DNA of 13,409 nucleotides from Methanoregula sp. UBA276. GTDB lineage: Archaea > Halobacteriota > Methanomicrobia > Methanomicrobiales > Methanospirillaceae. Where the stretch lies: assembly GCA_002508495.1 (NCBI GenBank), contig DANA01000075.1, positions 1 to 13,409 of the forward strand, read 5' to 3'. Positions 1 through 5,773 of this stretch are shown here, one piece after another (the stretch's first letter is position 1; every line of letters begins with the position of its first letter). The notes under the pieces were generated by a model. The model saw only the letters and a list, made by a program, of their open reading frames with translations, did no database searches and had not been told where the DNA came from. The position numbers and the translations under genes are program-made.

Positions 1-72
1 GCGCCGATAGTGTAGTGGTTATCACTAGGCGTTGCCAACGCCTAAACCCGGGTTCGAGTCCCGGTCGGCGCA
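1..72 (+). tRNA. tRNA-Gly (anticodon GCC)
   Basis: Full cloverleaf. The acceptor stem is 1-7 with 65-71 (GCGCCGA/TCGGCGC, 7 of 7 paired). The D arm is about 10-25. The anticodon stem is 27-31/39-43 around loop 32-38 (TTGCCAA), giving anticodon GCC at 34-36. The variable region is AAAC (44-47). The T arm is 48-52/60-64 with loop TTCGAGT, and the discriminator is A72. CCA is not encoded. It begins at base 1 of the window, so its promoter is not visible. The 3' end is the integration site of the element that follows, and the gene is left intact. Confidence 0.97.
59..72 (+). repeat. attL core (tRNA 3' end)
   Basis: Left copy of the 14-bp direct repeat TCCCGGTCGGCGCA. It covers the end of the T loop, the 3' strand of the T stem, the 3' acceptor strand and the discriminator base of tRNA-Gly. 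Confidence 0.88.
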
Positions 73-87
73 TCCCGTTTTAAGGTT
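73..87 (+). repeat. attP half-site, left end of element
   Basis: The reverse complement reads AACCTTAAAACGGGA and matches 7032-7046 (AACCTTAAGTTGGGA) at 12 of 15 positions. After circularisation the two copies face each other across the core, as expected for integrase binding sites flanking a crossover region. The binding role is inferred. Confidence 0.6.
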
Positions 88-98
88 CGATTCCCTTA
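81..98 (+). other. Hairpin containing a T-arm/B-box-like motif
   Basis: TAAGG (81-85) pairs with CCTTA (94-98) around an 8-nt loop. The stretch 84-94 is GGTTCGATTCC, an exact match to the canonical tRNA T-arm consensus, yet no tRNA body is attached. It lies directly between the tRNA and the integrase promoter. Confidence 0.45.
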
Positions 99-105
99 CA
101 CTTTC

Positions 106-115
106 TTTTTAAATA
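106..115 (+). promoter_or_regulatory. TATA box of the integrase gene
   Basis: TTTTTAAATA is centred about 25 nt upstream of the integrase ATG at 136, which puts transcription start at or next to the start codon (leaderless mRNA). The CTTTCTTTTT tract at 101-110 may also end the tRNA-Gly transcript, because the native terminator was displaced to 7072-7077. Confidence 0.55.
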
Positions 116-127
116 CTGTAAGCGTAC
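116..127 (+). repeat. Arm-type direct repeat, left copy
   Basis: CTGTAAGCGTAC matches CTGTAAGCGCAC at 7018-7029 in 11 of 12 positions and in the same orientation. It overlaps the expected integrase transcription start region, so integrase bound here could repress its own gene (inference). Confidence 0.5.
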
Positions 128-135
128 TTGGATAC

Positions 136-1335
136 ATGGCGCGGGATATCTCAGCGTTTAACCTTGTGCGCGAAGAGTACGCGGATAACTCTATCCAGCG
201 GGCCATCAGGCAAAAACGATTCACAGCAAAGGACGCGGCACTGGTCCGGGCCTTCACATCAGAATTACAGGCAACGGACGGGATCAGCGTATCCCGGGCA
301 AACAAGATTACCTATACTCTTGTCGGATGGCGGCGATTCCTGACAAAACCATTCAATACCTGCGCAATATCGGATATTCATTTAGCCATTCCTGCCCTTA
401 AAGCGGGAAAGTCTGTTACAGGTAGATCATACAAATCAAACACCATCAGCGATTTTCTGAAAATCCTTAAGCAGTTCTTTACCTGGATGATCAAGAACGG
501 GCATAGCAAAATCCTGATAGATAAGATTCAGGACCTCCGGGCACCCGGACGGGACCCGATGACCACCACATCAAGCGATTTACTCACTCCCGATGAAGTC
601 GAACAGATGATAAATTCCTGTAAACGCGATGTGGATCGGGCCATGTTATGGACGTTGTATGAGGGTGCGTTTCGTATCGGAGAAGTTGGGCTGATGAAAT
701 GGGGGGATCTGACCTTTGATTCTCATGGGGTGATCGTGAATGTCTCTTTCAAGACCGATAAACCCCGGTATGTTCGGCTCATCATGGCAAAAGAGTACTT
801 AGCACGATGGCGGGCAAGTTATCCCGGAAAGCCCGAAGGGAGCGCCCTGGTATTTGTGAACCGTAACGGCGAACCATTCACCCATGCACAAGTACGCAAA
901 CAGATCCGGGTAATCGCAGACCGGGCAGGCCTCCAGAAGCGCGTAAATCCCCATGTATTCCGGCACAGTCGAATTACTCATCTCATCCGGCAGGGAGCCC
1001 CGGAAAGCGTAGTAAAGGCGGTTTGTTGGGGCTCACAGGATAGCCGGATGCTCAAAACATACCTTCATCTAACAGGGTCCGATATTGATAACGAAATGCT
1101 GAAACTGTATGGTATTGAGGTTCCCAAGAAAAAGACAGAGCGGGGGCTTAAGCCGATTCAATGCCCGCATTGCAAGATCGTAAACAGCCCGCTAAACAGT
1201 TTTTGTGCCTCATGTGGGCGGTCATTAACCGAAGAGGCAGAGGATGAAGAGGCAGAGGTCCGGCGGTTTGCGAACAGTCCCGCAAAGCTCAGGAGATTGG
1301 CGGATCTCATGGAAAAGGGACCGACAACAATTTAA
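136..1335 (+). CDS. Tyrosine recombinase/integrase with C-terminal zinc ribbon
   Basis: Site-specific recombinase expected to integrate the element at the 3' end of tRNA-Gly. The N-terminal SAM-like DNA-binding domain is roughly residues 15-130 and the catalytic domain roughly 150-325. Visible catalytic residues are R180 (in GAFRIGE), K206, H273 and R276 (HVFRH), W298 in the second His/Trp position, and the nucleophile Y309 (TYLHL). After a KKK linker, C343, C346, C357 and C360 form a zinc ribbon, followed by an acidic stretch and a basic helix. Length (399 aa) fits the family with this tail added. The ATG at 136 is chosen because the TATA box at 106-115 predicts a leaderless start there. It is convergent with the next gene and their stop codons overlap. 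The gene is intact, unlike SSV-type elements that split int on integration. Confidence 0.95.
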   Translation: MARDISAFNLVREEYADNSIQRAIRQKRFTAKDAALVRAFTSELQATDGISVSRANKITYTLVGWRRFLTKPFNTCAISDIHLAIPALKAGKSVTGRSYKSNTISDFLKILKQFFTWMIKNGHSKILIDKIQDLRAPGRDPMTTTSSDLLTPDEVEQMINSCKRDVDRAMLWTLYEGAFRIGEVGLMKWGDLTFDSHGVIVNVSFKTDKPRYVRLIMAKEYLARWRASYPGKPEGSALVFVNRNGEPFTHAQVRKQIRVIADRAGLQKRVNPHVFRHSRITHLIRQGAPESVVKAVCWGSQDSRMLKTYLHLTGSDIDNEMLKLYGIEVPKKKTERGLKPIQCPHCKIVNSPLNSFCASCGRSLTEEAEDEEAEVRRFANSPAKLRRLADLMEKGPTTI

Positions 1336-2012
1336 TTTTTGAATACTCGTTTTTTTCTTTCTTCACGTGCAACGGCCATCCGGCAACGATCGCTGCAGAA
1401 CCTCATATCTCTCCTTCCCAGGATCTCGATACCGCACCCCTCGCACTTTTTCGGATGGGATTTGCCGTACCGTTTCCGCCTTCTCTCCAGTTCGGCCTTC
1501 TGCCGGCAATCCTTTTTAGGGCAGTACCGCTGTCGGGGGTTTGTTTGTTCGAAGGTTCCCCCACAATAAAGACAACGATTCTCGAATTGCGGCATTTGCC
1601 AGTGGGGATGGTCTCGTTTCCAATCCGGATTCAACGCCAGAAACATGATCTTTTGATCCTTCAGATCCTTTGGGTATTCCTGAATTGGTGCCGGATCAAT
1701 TCGATGAAGAGAGCCGAATCCCACTCTGGCGTCTTCGGCTGACGGTAGTAACCAAAATACCGGTTTAGAGTGGTGATTTTTAATCGCTTCCCAAAGCACT
1801 TTTCTTGAAGCCCTGGGCGCACGGCTGAAATTCCATTCAGATTGCTCACCCGTTTCTGAATAGATCTGGATTATTTTATTTTCCCCGATGAAAACATGCG
1901 ACGGCGCCGGATGTTGTTGCATCATGCAAATCATTGAAATGGAATTGCTCTTCTTCGGCGGTAAAGATCGGCGACCACCTTGTTTTGTTCGGGATAATCG
2001 TGATGTTTCCAT
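1332..2012 (-). CDS. Protein with two C-terminal Cys4 zinc-finger motifs
   Basis: Function not recognised. The 226-aa protein has an unassigned N-terminal part (1-145) rich in aromatic and basic residues. Two compact zinc-binding motifs follow: C147, C150, C164, C169 and C190, C193, C206, C210, separated by a very basic Arg/Lys helix (172-186). The second motif resembles the small archaeal Zn-ribbon domains of the DUF2116 type (impression only, not searched). The tail is again basic. The layout suggests nucleic-acid binding. It is the only gene of the element on the minus strand. Its TAA overlaps the integrase stop, and its start is 46 bp from the divergent ribbon-helix-helix gene, so the two probably share a control region. 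No strong ribosome binding site is seen; the leader is probably very short. Confidence 0.8.
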   Translation of the reverse strand: METSRLSRTKQGGRRSLPPKKSNSISMICMMQQHPAPSHVFIGENKIIQIYSETGEQSEWNFSRAPRASRKVLWEAIKNHHSKPVFWLLPSAEDARVGFGSLHRIDPAPIQEYPKDLKDQKIMFLALNPDWKRDHPHWQMPQFENRCLYCGGTFEQTNPRQRYCPKKDCRQKAELERRRKRYGKSHPKKCEGCGIEILGRRDMRFCSDRCRMAVAREERKKRVFKN

Positions 2013-2023
2013 AAGTTTCTTTT

Positions 2024-2053
2024 ACTAAATATTGGTCTATTTGCCTATATAGT
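2024..2053. promoter_or_regulatory. Divergent overlapping promoters
   Basis: The 46-bp gap 2013-2058 holds two AT-rich boxes. ACTAAATATT (2024-2033) is about 30 nt upstream of the plus-strand ATG at 2059. CTATATAG (2045-2052), a palindrome, is about 37 nt upstream of the minus-strand ATG at 2012. Each transcript would cross the other's TATA box, so binding by one regulator could control both directions. The ribbon-helix-helix protein encoded immediately downstream is the obvious candidate (inference). Confidence 0.45.
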
Positions 2054-2058
2054 TGTAT

Positions 2059-2220
2059 ATGCCCCGCAAATTTGTAGGATTCACGATTCGCCCCGATGTA
2101 ATCAAAGCCCTAGACCTCCAGCGCGGTGATGTCAGCCGGTCCCGCACCGTTGAACGCCTCTTATGCGAGCGCCTGAATTTACCTCTCACCCTGGAAGAGA
2201 GCGGGGAGGTGGCGATATGA
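2059..2220 (+). CDS. Ribbon-helix-helix (CopG/Arc-type) regulator, 53 aa
   Basis: Short DNA-binding protein. Residues 6-11 (VGFTIR) form the expected beta strand with alternating exposed residues. RPDVIKALDL follows as helix 1, then a turn, then SRSRTVERLLCERL as helix 2, the usual pattern of ribbon-helix-helix dimers. The length is right for a single-domain repressor. The ATG at 2059 follows the AT-rich box 2024-2033 by about 30 nt, suggesting a leaderless mRNA. It is the first gene of a long plus-strand operon and overlaps the next gene by ATGA (2217-2220). The likely role is autoregulation of the divergent promoter region and perhaps of copy number or excision genes; the target is inferred. 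Confidence 0.8.
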   Translation: MPRKFVGFTIRPDVIKALDLQRGDVSRSRTVERLLCERLNLPLTLEESGEVAI

Positions 2221-2381
2221 AACCAACAATCAGAAAAGTTGTCATGATCTTTGAGGGTGATACCGCAGAAATTGGGCAGGCTTGGCCGGAGTGCTGCGAT
2301 ATTATCAAAGGGCATGGATTGGAAATCATCGACGTAATTATTGAGACCGAACAGACAGAGCGGGGGCGATTCCTGAATTGA
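2217..2381 (+). CDS. Small protein of unknown function, 54 aa
   Basis: Not recognised. The start at 2217 is preferred over an upstream in-frame ATG (2163) because GGAGGT at 2205-2210 has ideal spacing and the start overlaps the previous stop (ATGA). The protein reads as a compact alternating beta-alpha pattern: KVVMIFEG strand, a helix through IGQAWPECCDIIKGHG, then LEIIDVIIETE strand. That would fit a small ferredoxin-like or dimeric fold (inference). It overlaps the following TTG-start gene by TTGA, so the three genes are probably translationally coupled. Confidence 0.65.
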   Translation: MKPTIRKVVMIFEGDTAEIGQAWPECCDIIKGHGLEIIDVIIETEQTERGRFLN

Positions 2382-2551
2382 CAGCCACAACCCAAGACGG
2401 CAGGCCGGTATTCTCCCGGGGTGCGGTAATTGCTTGGGGGCGGTCCATTGGTATCCCGGATACTACCGCGCTGGAGTTCATGCGGCAGGAAGGCGCGATC
2501 ATCGCTGAAGATGGCAAACCATCCAAGCATTTGGGAACCGTGATTCATTGA
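2378..2551 (+). CDS. Small protein with TTG start, 57 aa
   Basis: Not firmly recognised. The TTG at 2378 overlaps the previous stop as TTGA and the reading frame ends in another TTGA overlap at 2548-2551. This repeated use of TTGA junctions supports both starts. The sequence has VFSRGAVIAWGRSIGIP, then a helix TTALEFMRQEGAII and a short GKPSKHLG segment. It vaguely resembles small winged-helix pieces at the C-terminus of phage antirepressors (KilAC-like), where a helix is followed by a beta wing. That resemblance is weak. No zinc motif, signal peptide or membrane segment is present. Confidence 0.6.
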   Translation: MTATTQDGRPVFSRGAVIAWGRSIGIPDTTALEFMRQEGAIIAEDGKPSKHLGTVIH

Positions 2552-3585
2552 CCCTCACAGCCTCCCCAAATCCCGATGATAACAGAATTGGTAACATCAT
2601 AGTAACACCCAAAACCGAGCCCTTAGTAACTGTTACTAATACTATAGTGGAGGTTCTACGCGCAGAACCGGGAAGGGTCTTCTCAATATCAGATATTTTC
2701 CATTGCACAGGATCAACCCGGCAAGCTGTAAAAATGGCATTAAGCCGGTTATCCAAGGACGATAATCCCGCACCTATTAAGCGGGCCGGAAGAGGTTTTT
2801 ACAAATACGCTCCGGAAAAAGACAAGGCCGGATTAACCGCTCTGGTTCGGTCCGGGAATTGGAAAATTGAGAACCTCACCCTTGTTACTAAGGGGGCACA
2901 GGGGGGGGTCCTGTTACTTTCACAAGAACCCGGAAACGGCCCGGAAACAAGCGATAGTAACATGCAGCAGTCAACCCCCCGGGCCGGGTATCCCTGGACG
3001 CTTCCAACCGGCCAATGCGTGAGCTGGGAGCGGTACGGCAATGGGACGGAAACCATCCGGTTATCGGTCAACGGAGCCCCCCCATTCAGCCCGGACCATG
3101 CCCTTACGCTTATCGAAGTACTCAGGAAAGACGGACTGAATGATACCTGGGAATGTGTGAGCATCGAAGTAAACATCGATAGCCGGGATCTCCGGGTAGA
3201 TTCATCGATCAGCCTGCAGGTACTGGTGGGGCTCCTTCTCAAATGTTATCAGCACGGTCCTTGGATGCGGGTAGAGCTCGCAGATAGGCGCCGGTGCGGT
3301 CTTGGGGAGGTAATGGGGCTCCTCACCGGGTTAACGGGCGCCATCGATGCACGGGAAGCCATCCAGCAATGCGGGCAGCTCAGGGAAGACCTCAAAGGAG
3401 TAGCCGGTACGGCACGGTTAGCCTTGAGCAACTCCCGGAAGATACGGGAAAAGGTGGAGGACCTCACTGATTCAGCCACAAAGCCGGCAAAGGCCCCGGC
3501 CCCATCATTCCGCACAGGGGCAGAAATTCTTAAAGGAAGGGTCACCGGGGGAGCGGAAAAACAGGGAGGGAACGGGCATGAGTAA
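2548..3585 (+). CDS. Winged-helix DNA-binding protein with C-terminal coiled coil
   Basis: Largest cargo protein of the element (345 aa). Residues about 31-88 form a winged-helix domain: helix TIVEVLRAEPGRVF, then SISDIFHCTGSTRQAVKMALSRLSK as helix-turn-helix, then the wing PIKRAGRGFYKY. A linker (90-145) leads to a mixed alpha/beta domain (about 146-255) beginning PWTLPTGQCVSWERYG that I do not recognise. A helical segment (265-310) rich in heptad-like Leu/Arg follows, then a Pro/Ala/Lys tail. The start is TTG overlapping the previous stop. Its own coding sequence carries a cluster of TAGTAAC/GTTACTA heptamers, possible binding sites for this protein. It is the best candidate for replication, partition or master regulation of the element, but nothing in it is diagnostic of Rep. 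Confidence 0.8.
   Translation: MTLTASPNPDDNRIGNIIVTPKTEPLVTVTNTIVEVLRAEPGRVFSISDIFHCTGSTRQAVKMALSRLSKDDNPAPIKRAGRGFYKYAPEKDKAGLTALVRSGNWKIENLTLVTKGAQGGVLLLSQEPGNGPETSDSNMQQSTPRAGYPWTLPTGQCVSWERYGNGTETIRLSVNGAPPFSPDHALTLIEVLRKDGLNDTWECVSIEVNIDSRDLRVDSSISLQVLVGLLLKCYQHGPWMRVELADRRRCGLGEVMGLLTGLTGAIDAREAIQQCGQLREDLKGVAGTARLALSNSRKIREKVEDLTDSATKPAKAPAPSFRTGAEILKGRVTGGAEKQGGNGHE
2600..2961. repeat. Cluster of TAGTAAC/GTTACTA heptamers
   Basis: TAGTAAC occurs at 2600-2606, 2624-2630 and 2955-2961, and its complement GTTACTA at 2632-2638 and 2884-2890. A near copy, GTTACT, is at 2913-2918. Two copies form the perfect palindrome TTAGTAACTGTTACTAA (2623-2639). The cluster lies inside the 5' half of the winged-helix gene. 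Some copies encode Val-Thr in frame, but others (2913, 2955) are read in different frames, so peptide repetition does not explain them all. Confidence 0.55.
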
Positions 3586-3880
3586 CACGATAGTACCGGC
3601 GGGGGAAACGCAAGATAACGCGGCAGCATCGCCAAAGAAAATTTCCCGGGAAGAGCTGGAGCGGATGACCTCCCAGCTTATCCGGACCCTTCATAAGAGG
3701 AGCACGGCGCACAGGTTCAAACCAAGCCCGGACACGGACAGCCCCCGGCTCCAGTATGCCCGGGCATGTATCGCAGCGGTTTCAGCATATACGGCACTCC
3801 TGAGGGATTCGGAGATTGAGAGCCTGGAGAAACGGATCGCAGAATTGGAACTACAGAAAGAAGGACGGAACAGATCATGA
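3578..3880 (+). CDS. Small basic protein with C-terminal coiled coil, 100 aa
   Basis: Not recognised. The start overlaps the end of the winged-helix gene by 8 nt and follows a GGGAGGG ribosome binding site. The N-terminal 20 residues look disordered. Residues 22-43 (ISREELERMTSQLIRTLHKRS) form an amphipathic helix. Residues 59-95 are helical and end in a heptad pattern, SEIESLEKRIAELELQK, a likely coiled coil. It overlaps the next gene by ATGA (3877-3880). It may oligomerise with the coiled-coil tails of its neighbours (inference). Confidence 0.7.
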   Translation: MSNTIVPAGETQDNAAASPKKISREELERMTSQLIRTLHKRSTAHRFKPSPDTDSPRLQYARACIAAVSAYTALLRDSEIESLEKRIAELELQKEGRNRS

Positions 3881-4218
3881 GCGGCATAGAATCACTGAAA
3901 CGGCGGGCTGACAAGCTCGCACCGGCACCGACAAAGGAATATCCGACAAGTGCATGGGACAAAATGTCACCGGCGGAAAAGCGGGCAGACTGCCGGAAGT
4001 GGATCAAGGTATGGACGGACCACTATCCAGAAGACAAACTCACCGAACCGGAAACGGAAGCCCTGGTATCCAGATTAATCGCAGAGGCGGATGCGATGAC
4101 CCCGGGACAGCGGCAGGCGGGCAGGACCGCAGCGGCAACGATGACGGGCGCGGAGCTGGATCAGCGGGCCGGGGAAATAATGCACAAGGCCCGGCAGGGA
4201 GACCATGACCGGCATTGA
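3877..4218 (+). CDS. Small charged protein sharing an N-terminal motif with its neighbour
   Basis: Not recognised; 113 aa, charged and predicted largely helical. It opens with SGIESLKRRADKL, closely matching TGIEQLKRRVDDL at the start of the next gene, which suggests tandem duplication of a leader segment or a shared partner-binding helix. Residues about 20-50 include SAWDKMSPAEKRADCRKWIK, and 55-105 are helical with LTEPETEALVSRLIAEADAM. No catalytic motif, zinc site or membrane segment is visible. The start overlaps the previous stop by ATGA and the gene overlaps the next start by 14 nt, which indicates one transcript and coupled translation. Confidence 0.7.
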   Translation: MSGIESLKRRADKLAPAPTKEYPTSAWDKMSPAEKRADCRKWIKVWTDHYPEDKLTEPETEALVSRLIAEADAMTPGQRQAGRTAAATMTGAELDQRAGEIMHKARQGDHDRH

Positions 4219-4498
4219 GCAGCTTAAACGCAGGGTGGACGACCTCACGTCAGCCGGAACAGTACGGGGCGAGGACCTCGCACAGTACGACACGGTCCAA
4301 GATGAGGAACTGGCGGATCTCCTGTTATCGGCTCCCGATCCCGATGCCCCCGGCACCGGTATAACAACCCTATCGAATCGGAGGCTGGCAGAACTTCTCT
4401 GCAGAAGTCCGGCATCCATGAGTGGAACGGGCGATGATGCCGGGTTGTTCAATCCAAGTTCTTACCGGCAGAGCCCCATCATAATTACCAAAAGTTAG
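4205..4498 (+). CDS. Small acidic protein with the same N-terminal motif
   Basis: Not recognised; 97 aa. The ribosome binding site GGGAG sits just before the ATG at 4205, within the end of the previous gene. The N-terminal helix TGIEQLKRRVDDL is paralogous to the previous protein. The rest differs: acidic DEELADLLLSAPDPDAPG, a helix RRLAELLCRSP and a Ser/Pro-rich end. Only the first 13 or so residues are shared, which points to a docking peptide rather than a whole-gene duplication (inference). Confidence 0.65.
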   Translation: MTGIEQLKRRVDDLTSAGTVRGEDLAQYDTVQDEELADLLLSAPDPDAPGTGITTLSNRRLAELLCRSPASMSGTGDDAGLFNPSSYRQSPIIITKS

Positions 4499-4511
4499 TG
4501 AGGTAAAAACA

Positions 4512-4790
4512 ATGTCACAAGATGTAAGTTTTGATATGCAGCAGTCAGGGCGGCGGGTCCGATGCCTGACCGTTCCCTTCAGGGTAGAAGACCGCGAACT
4601 CGGAACGGGCCGGACCATTGCGAATGTAGTAACGGAAACAGAGAGCAGCACCCTTGGTGATCTCCTGGAGGAGCGCAGGCACCACCGGAGCGGGATCGAC
4701 CCGGTAAACAAGATCCAGCACGACTATGCGCCGGATGAATATCATGTTCCGGTGAACCGGGAAAGGGGCATCGTAGGGGATGATCGCTGA
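4512..4790 (+). CDS. Small protein of unknown function, 92 aa
   Basis: Not recognised. The start is supported by GAGGT at 4500-4504, 7 nt from the ATG at 4512. The middle is beta-rich (VRCLTVPFRVEDRELG) followed by helix TLGDLLEERRHHRSG and a polar C-terminus with several His and Tyr (KIQHDYAPDEYHVPV). No known motif is seen. It is separated from the previous gene by only 13 nt and meets the next one at TGATG (4788-4792), so it belongs to the same operon. Confidence 0.65.
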   Translation: MSQDVSFDMQQSGRRVRCLTVPFRVEDRELGTGRTIANVVTETESSTLGDLLEERRHHRSGIDPVNKIQHDYAPDEYHVPVNRERGIVGDDR

Positions 4791-5359
4791 TGGTCCTCTT
4801 TTCAGCCGGAGCAACAAAAAAGCCCGCTCCGGCAGCACAGACAGAGATAGAGAACCTGCGGGCAGAGCTCCAGCGCACCAAGGACGCGGCCCGCCTTCGG
4901 GCACGACACGGCCCGGAGCTCACCGATGAGCAGATCGATGTACTTCTCGCAGCGGAGGCCGATATGGTCATCCGTAAAGCGAAGGCAGCAGAGGCCCATG
5001 AGCTCAATCTGAAAAAAGAGGCTGAGCTGGATACCGCGTACCGTAAACTAGCGGTTTCTCTCGTAAAAGAGGGTAAACTGTTGCTATCCGTGAACGGTTC
5101 ACGGATAACGGAGATATCGGCGGATCTCCTGATTATCTGCCCTTATTGCGGGAAGCCCCTGGGGGATCTCACCCGCGTGGTGTATGATTACGCAAAAGCA
5201 TGGTATTGGACTCCGGACAGCTACCGGCGGGTTCATTCATTCATCATATACTCCGCAAAATCTCCGCTCACCGAACAGGGATTCGCCGGGTATCTCATGG
5301 AGCCCTGCCCGCATTGCCACGAACGGGTAATGGGTATCATTCAGGTTGTTGTTATCTGA
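4790..5359 (+). CDS. Coiled-coil protein with split C-terminal zinc site, 189 aa
   Basis: Not recognised as a named family. Residues 15-95 are a long charged helix or coiled coil (EIENLRAELQRTKDAARLRA and onward). The C-terminal part has CPYCG (C117, C120) and CPHCH (C173, C176), two halves of a Cys4 zinc site separated by about 50 residues rich in Tyr and Trp (VVYDYAKAWYW). This resembles a zinc ribbon with a long insertion. It starts at the TGATG junction with the previous stop and ends at another TGATG with the next gene. A structural or nucleic-acid-binding role is plausible but inferred. Confidence 0.75.
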   Translation: MVLFSAGATKKPAPAAQTEIENLRAELQRTKDAARLRARHGPELTDEQIDVLLAAEADMVIRKAKAAEAHELNLKKEAELDTAYRKLAVSLVKEGKLLLSVNGSRITEISADLLIICPYCGKPLGDLTRVVYDYAKAWYWTPDSYRRVHSFIIYSAKSPLTEQGFAGYLMEPCPHCHERVMGIIQVVVI

Positions 5360-5574
5360 TGGCGCTCGTATCGGTCCCTGCCGATGAACTCAAAGCGATG
5401 GATCGTACTATCCGAGAGCAGGGACAGCTCCTCCGGGAACAGGAGGCACTCTTGGAAAGGATCATGGAGTTAATGAAACCGCTGATAGAAGCCGGCAAGG
5501 AGCAACAAGCACCCCCGGCACCGGGCAGCGGGGAGTGTACAAACATGGACCAGATGATTAGGTCCGGGGAATAG
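5359..5574 (+). CDS. Small coiled-coil protein, 71 aa
   Basis: Last gene of the long operon. The start at 5359 is chosen from the TGATG junction; the reading frame is open further upstream, but that part would lie inside the previous gene. Residues about 8-45 are a continuous amphipathic helix (ELKAMDRTIREQGQLLREQE, then ALLERIMELMKPLIEAG), a strong coiled-coil candidate. A Pro/Gly-rich tail follows. No known family. It is followed by an AT-rich gap with T-rich tracts where the transcript may end. Confidence 0.7.
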   Translation: MALVSVPADELKAMDRTIREQGQLLREQEALLERIMELMKPLIEAGKEQQAPPAPGSGECTNMDQMIRSGE

Positions 5575-5773
5575 AAAAAGTATTTTTATAATAATATCCC
5601 TTGAACTCTCCCCCAACTTTCTTATAAATTCGGTCCCGATTGCCAAAATACGGGTTAATTGAAACTTTGCGCAGAATAACTCTTCTGCGAAGTTTGATAT
5701 CATACGCTTACATCAGAACTACACCTAATAACATTTATTACCACTAATCGACAATTTACAATTAGGTGACAAA
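5575..5773 (+). promoter_or_regulatory. Regulatory gap between the two element operons
   Basis: This 199-bp AT-rich region holds no gene. TATTTTTATAATAAT (from 5581) may end the upstream operon. It contains a stem-loop (5662-5695) and a TATA box ATTTATTA (5733-5740) for the downstream operon. An 8-bp inverted repeat, CACCTAAT (5722-5729) and ATTAGGTG (5761-5768), brackets that TATA box. It is the longest intergenic space inside the element. Confidence 0.55.
5662..5695 (+). other. Stem-loop in the inter-operon gap
   Basis: AAACTTTGCGCAGAA (5662-5676) pairs with TTCTGCGAAGTTT (5683-5695): 13 base pairs with a 2-nt bulge and a 6-nt loop. No T tract follows, so it is not a simple terminator. It may be an operator dyad, an RNA element or part of an origin. 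Confidence 0.5.
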
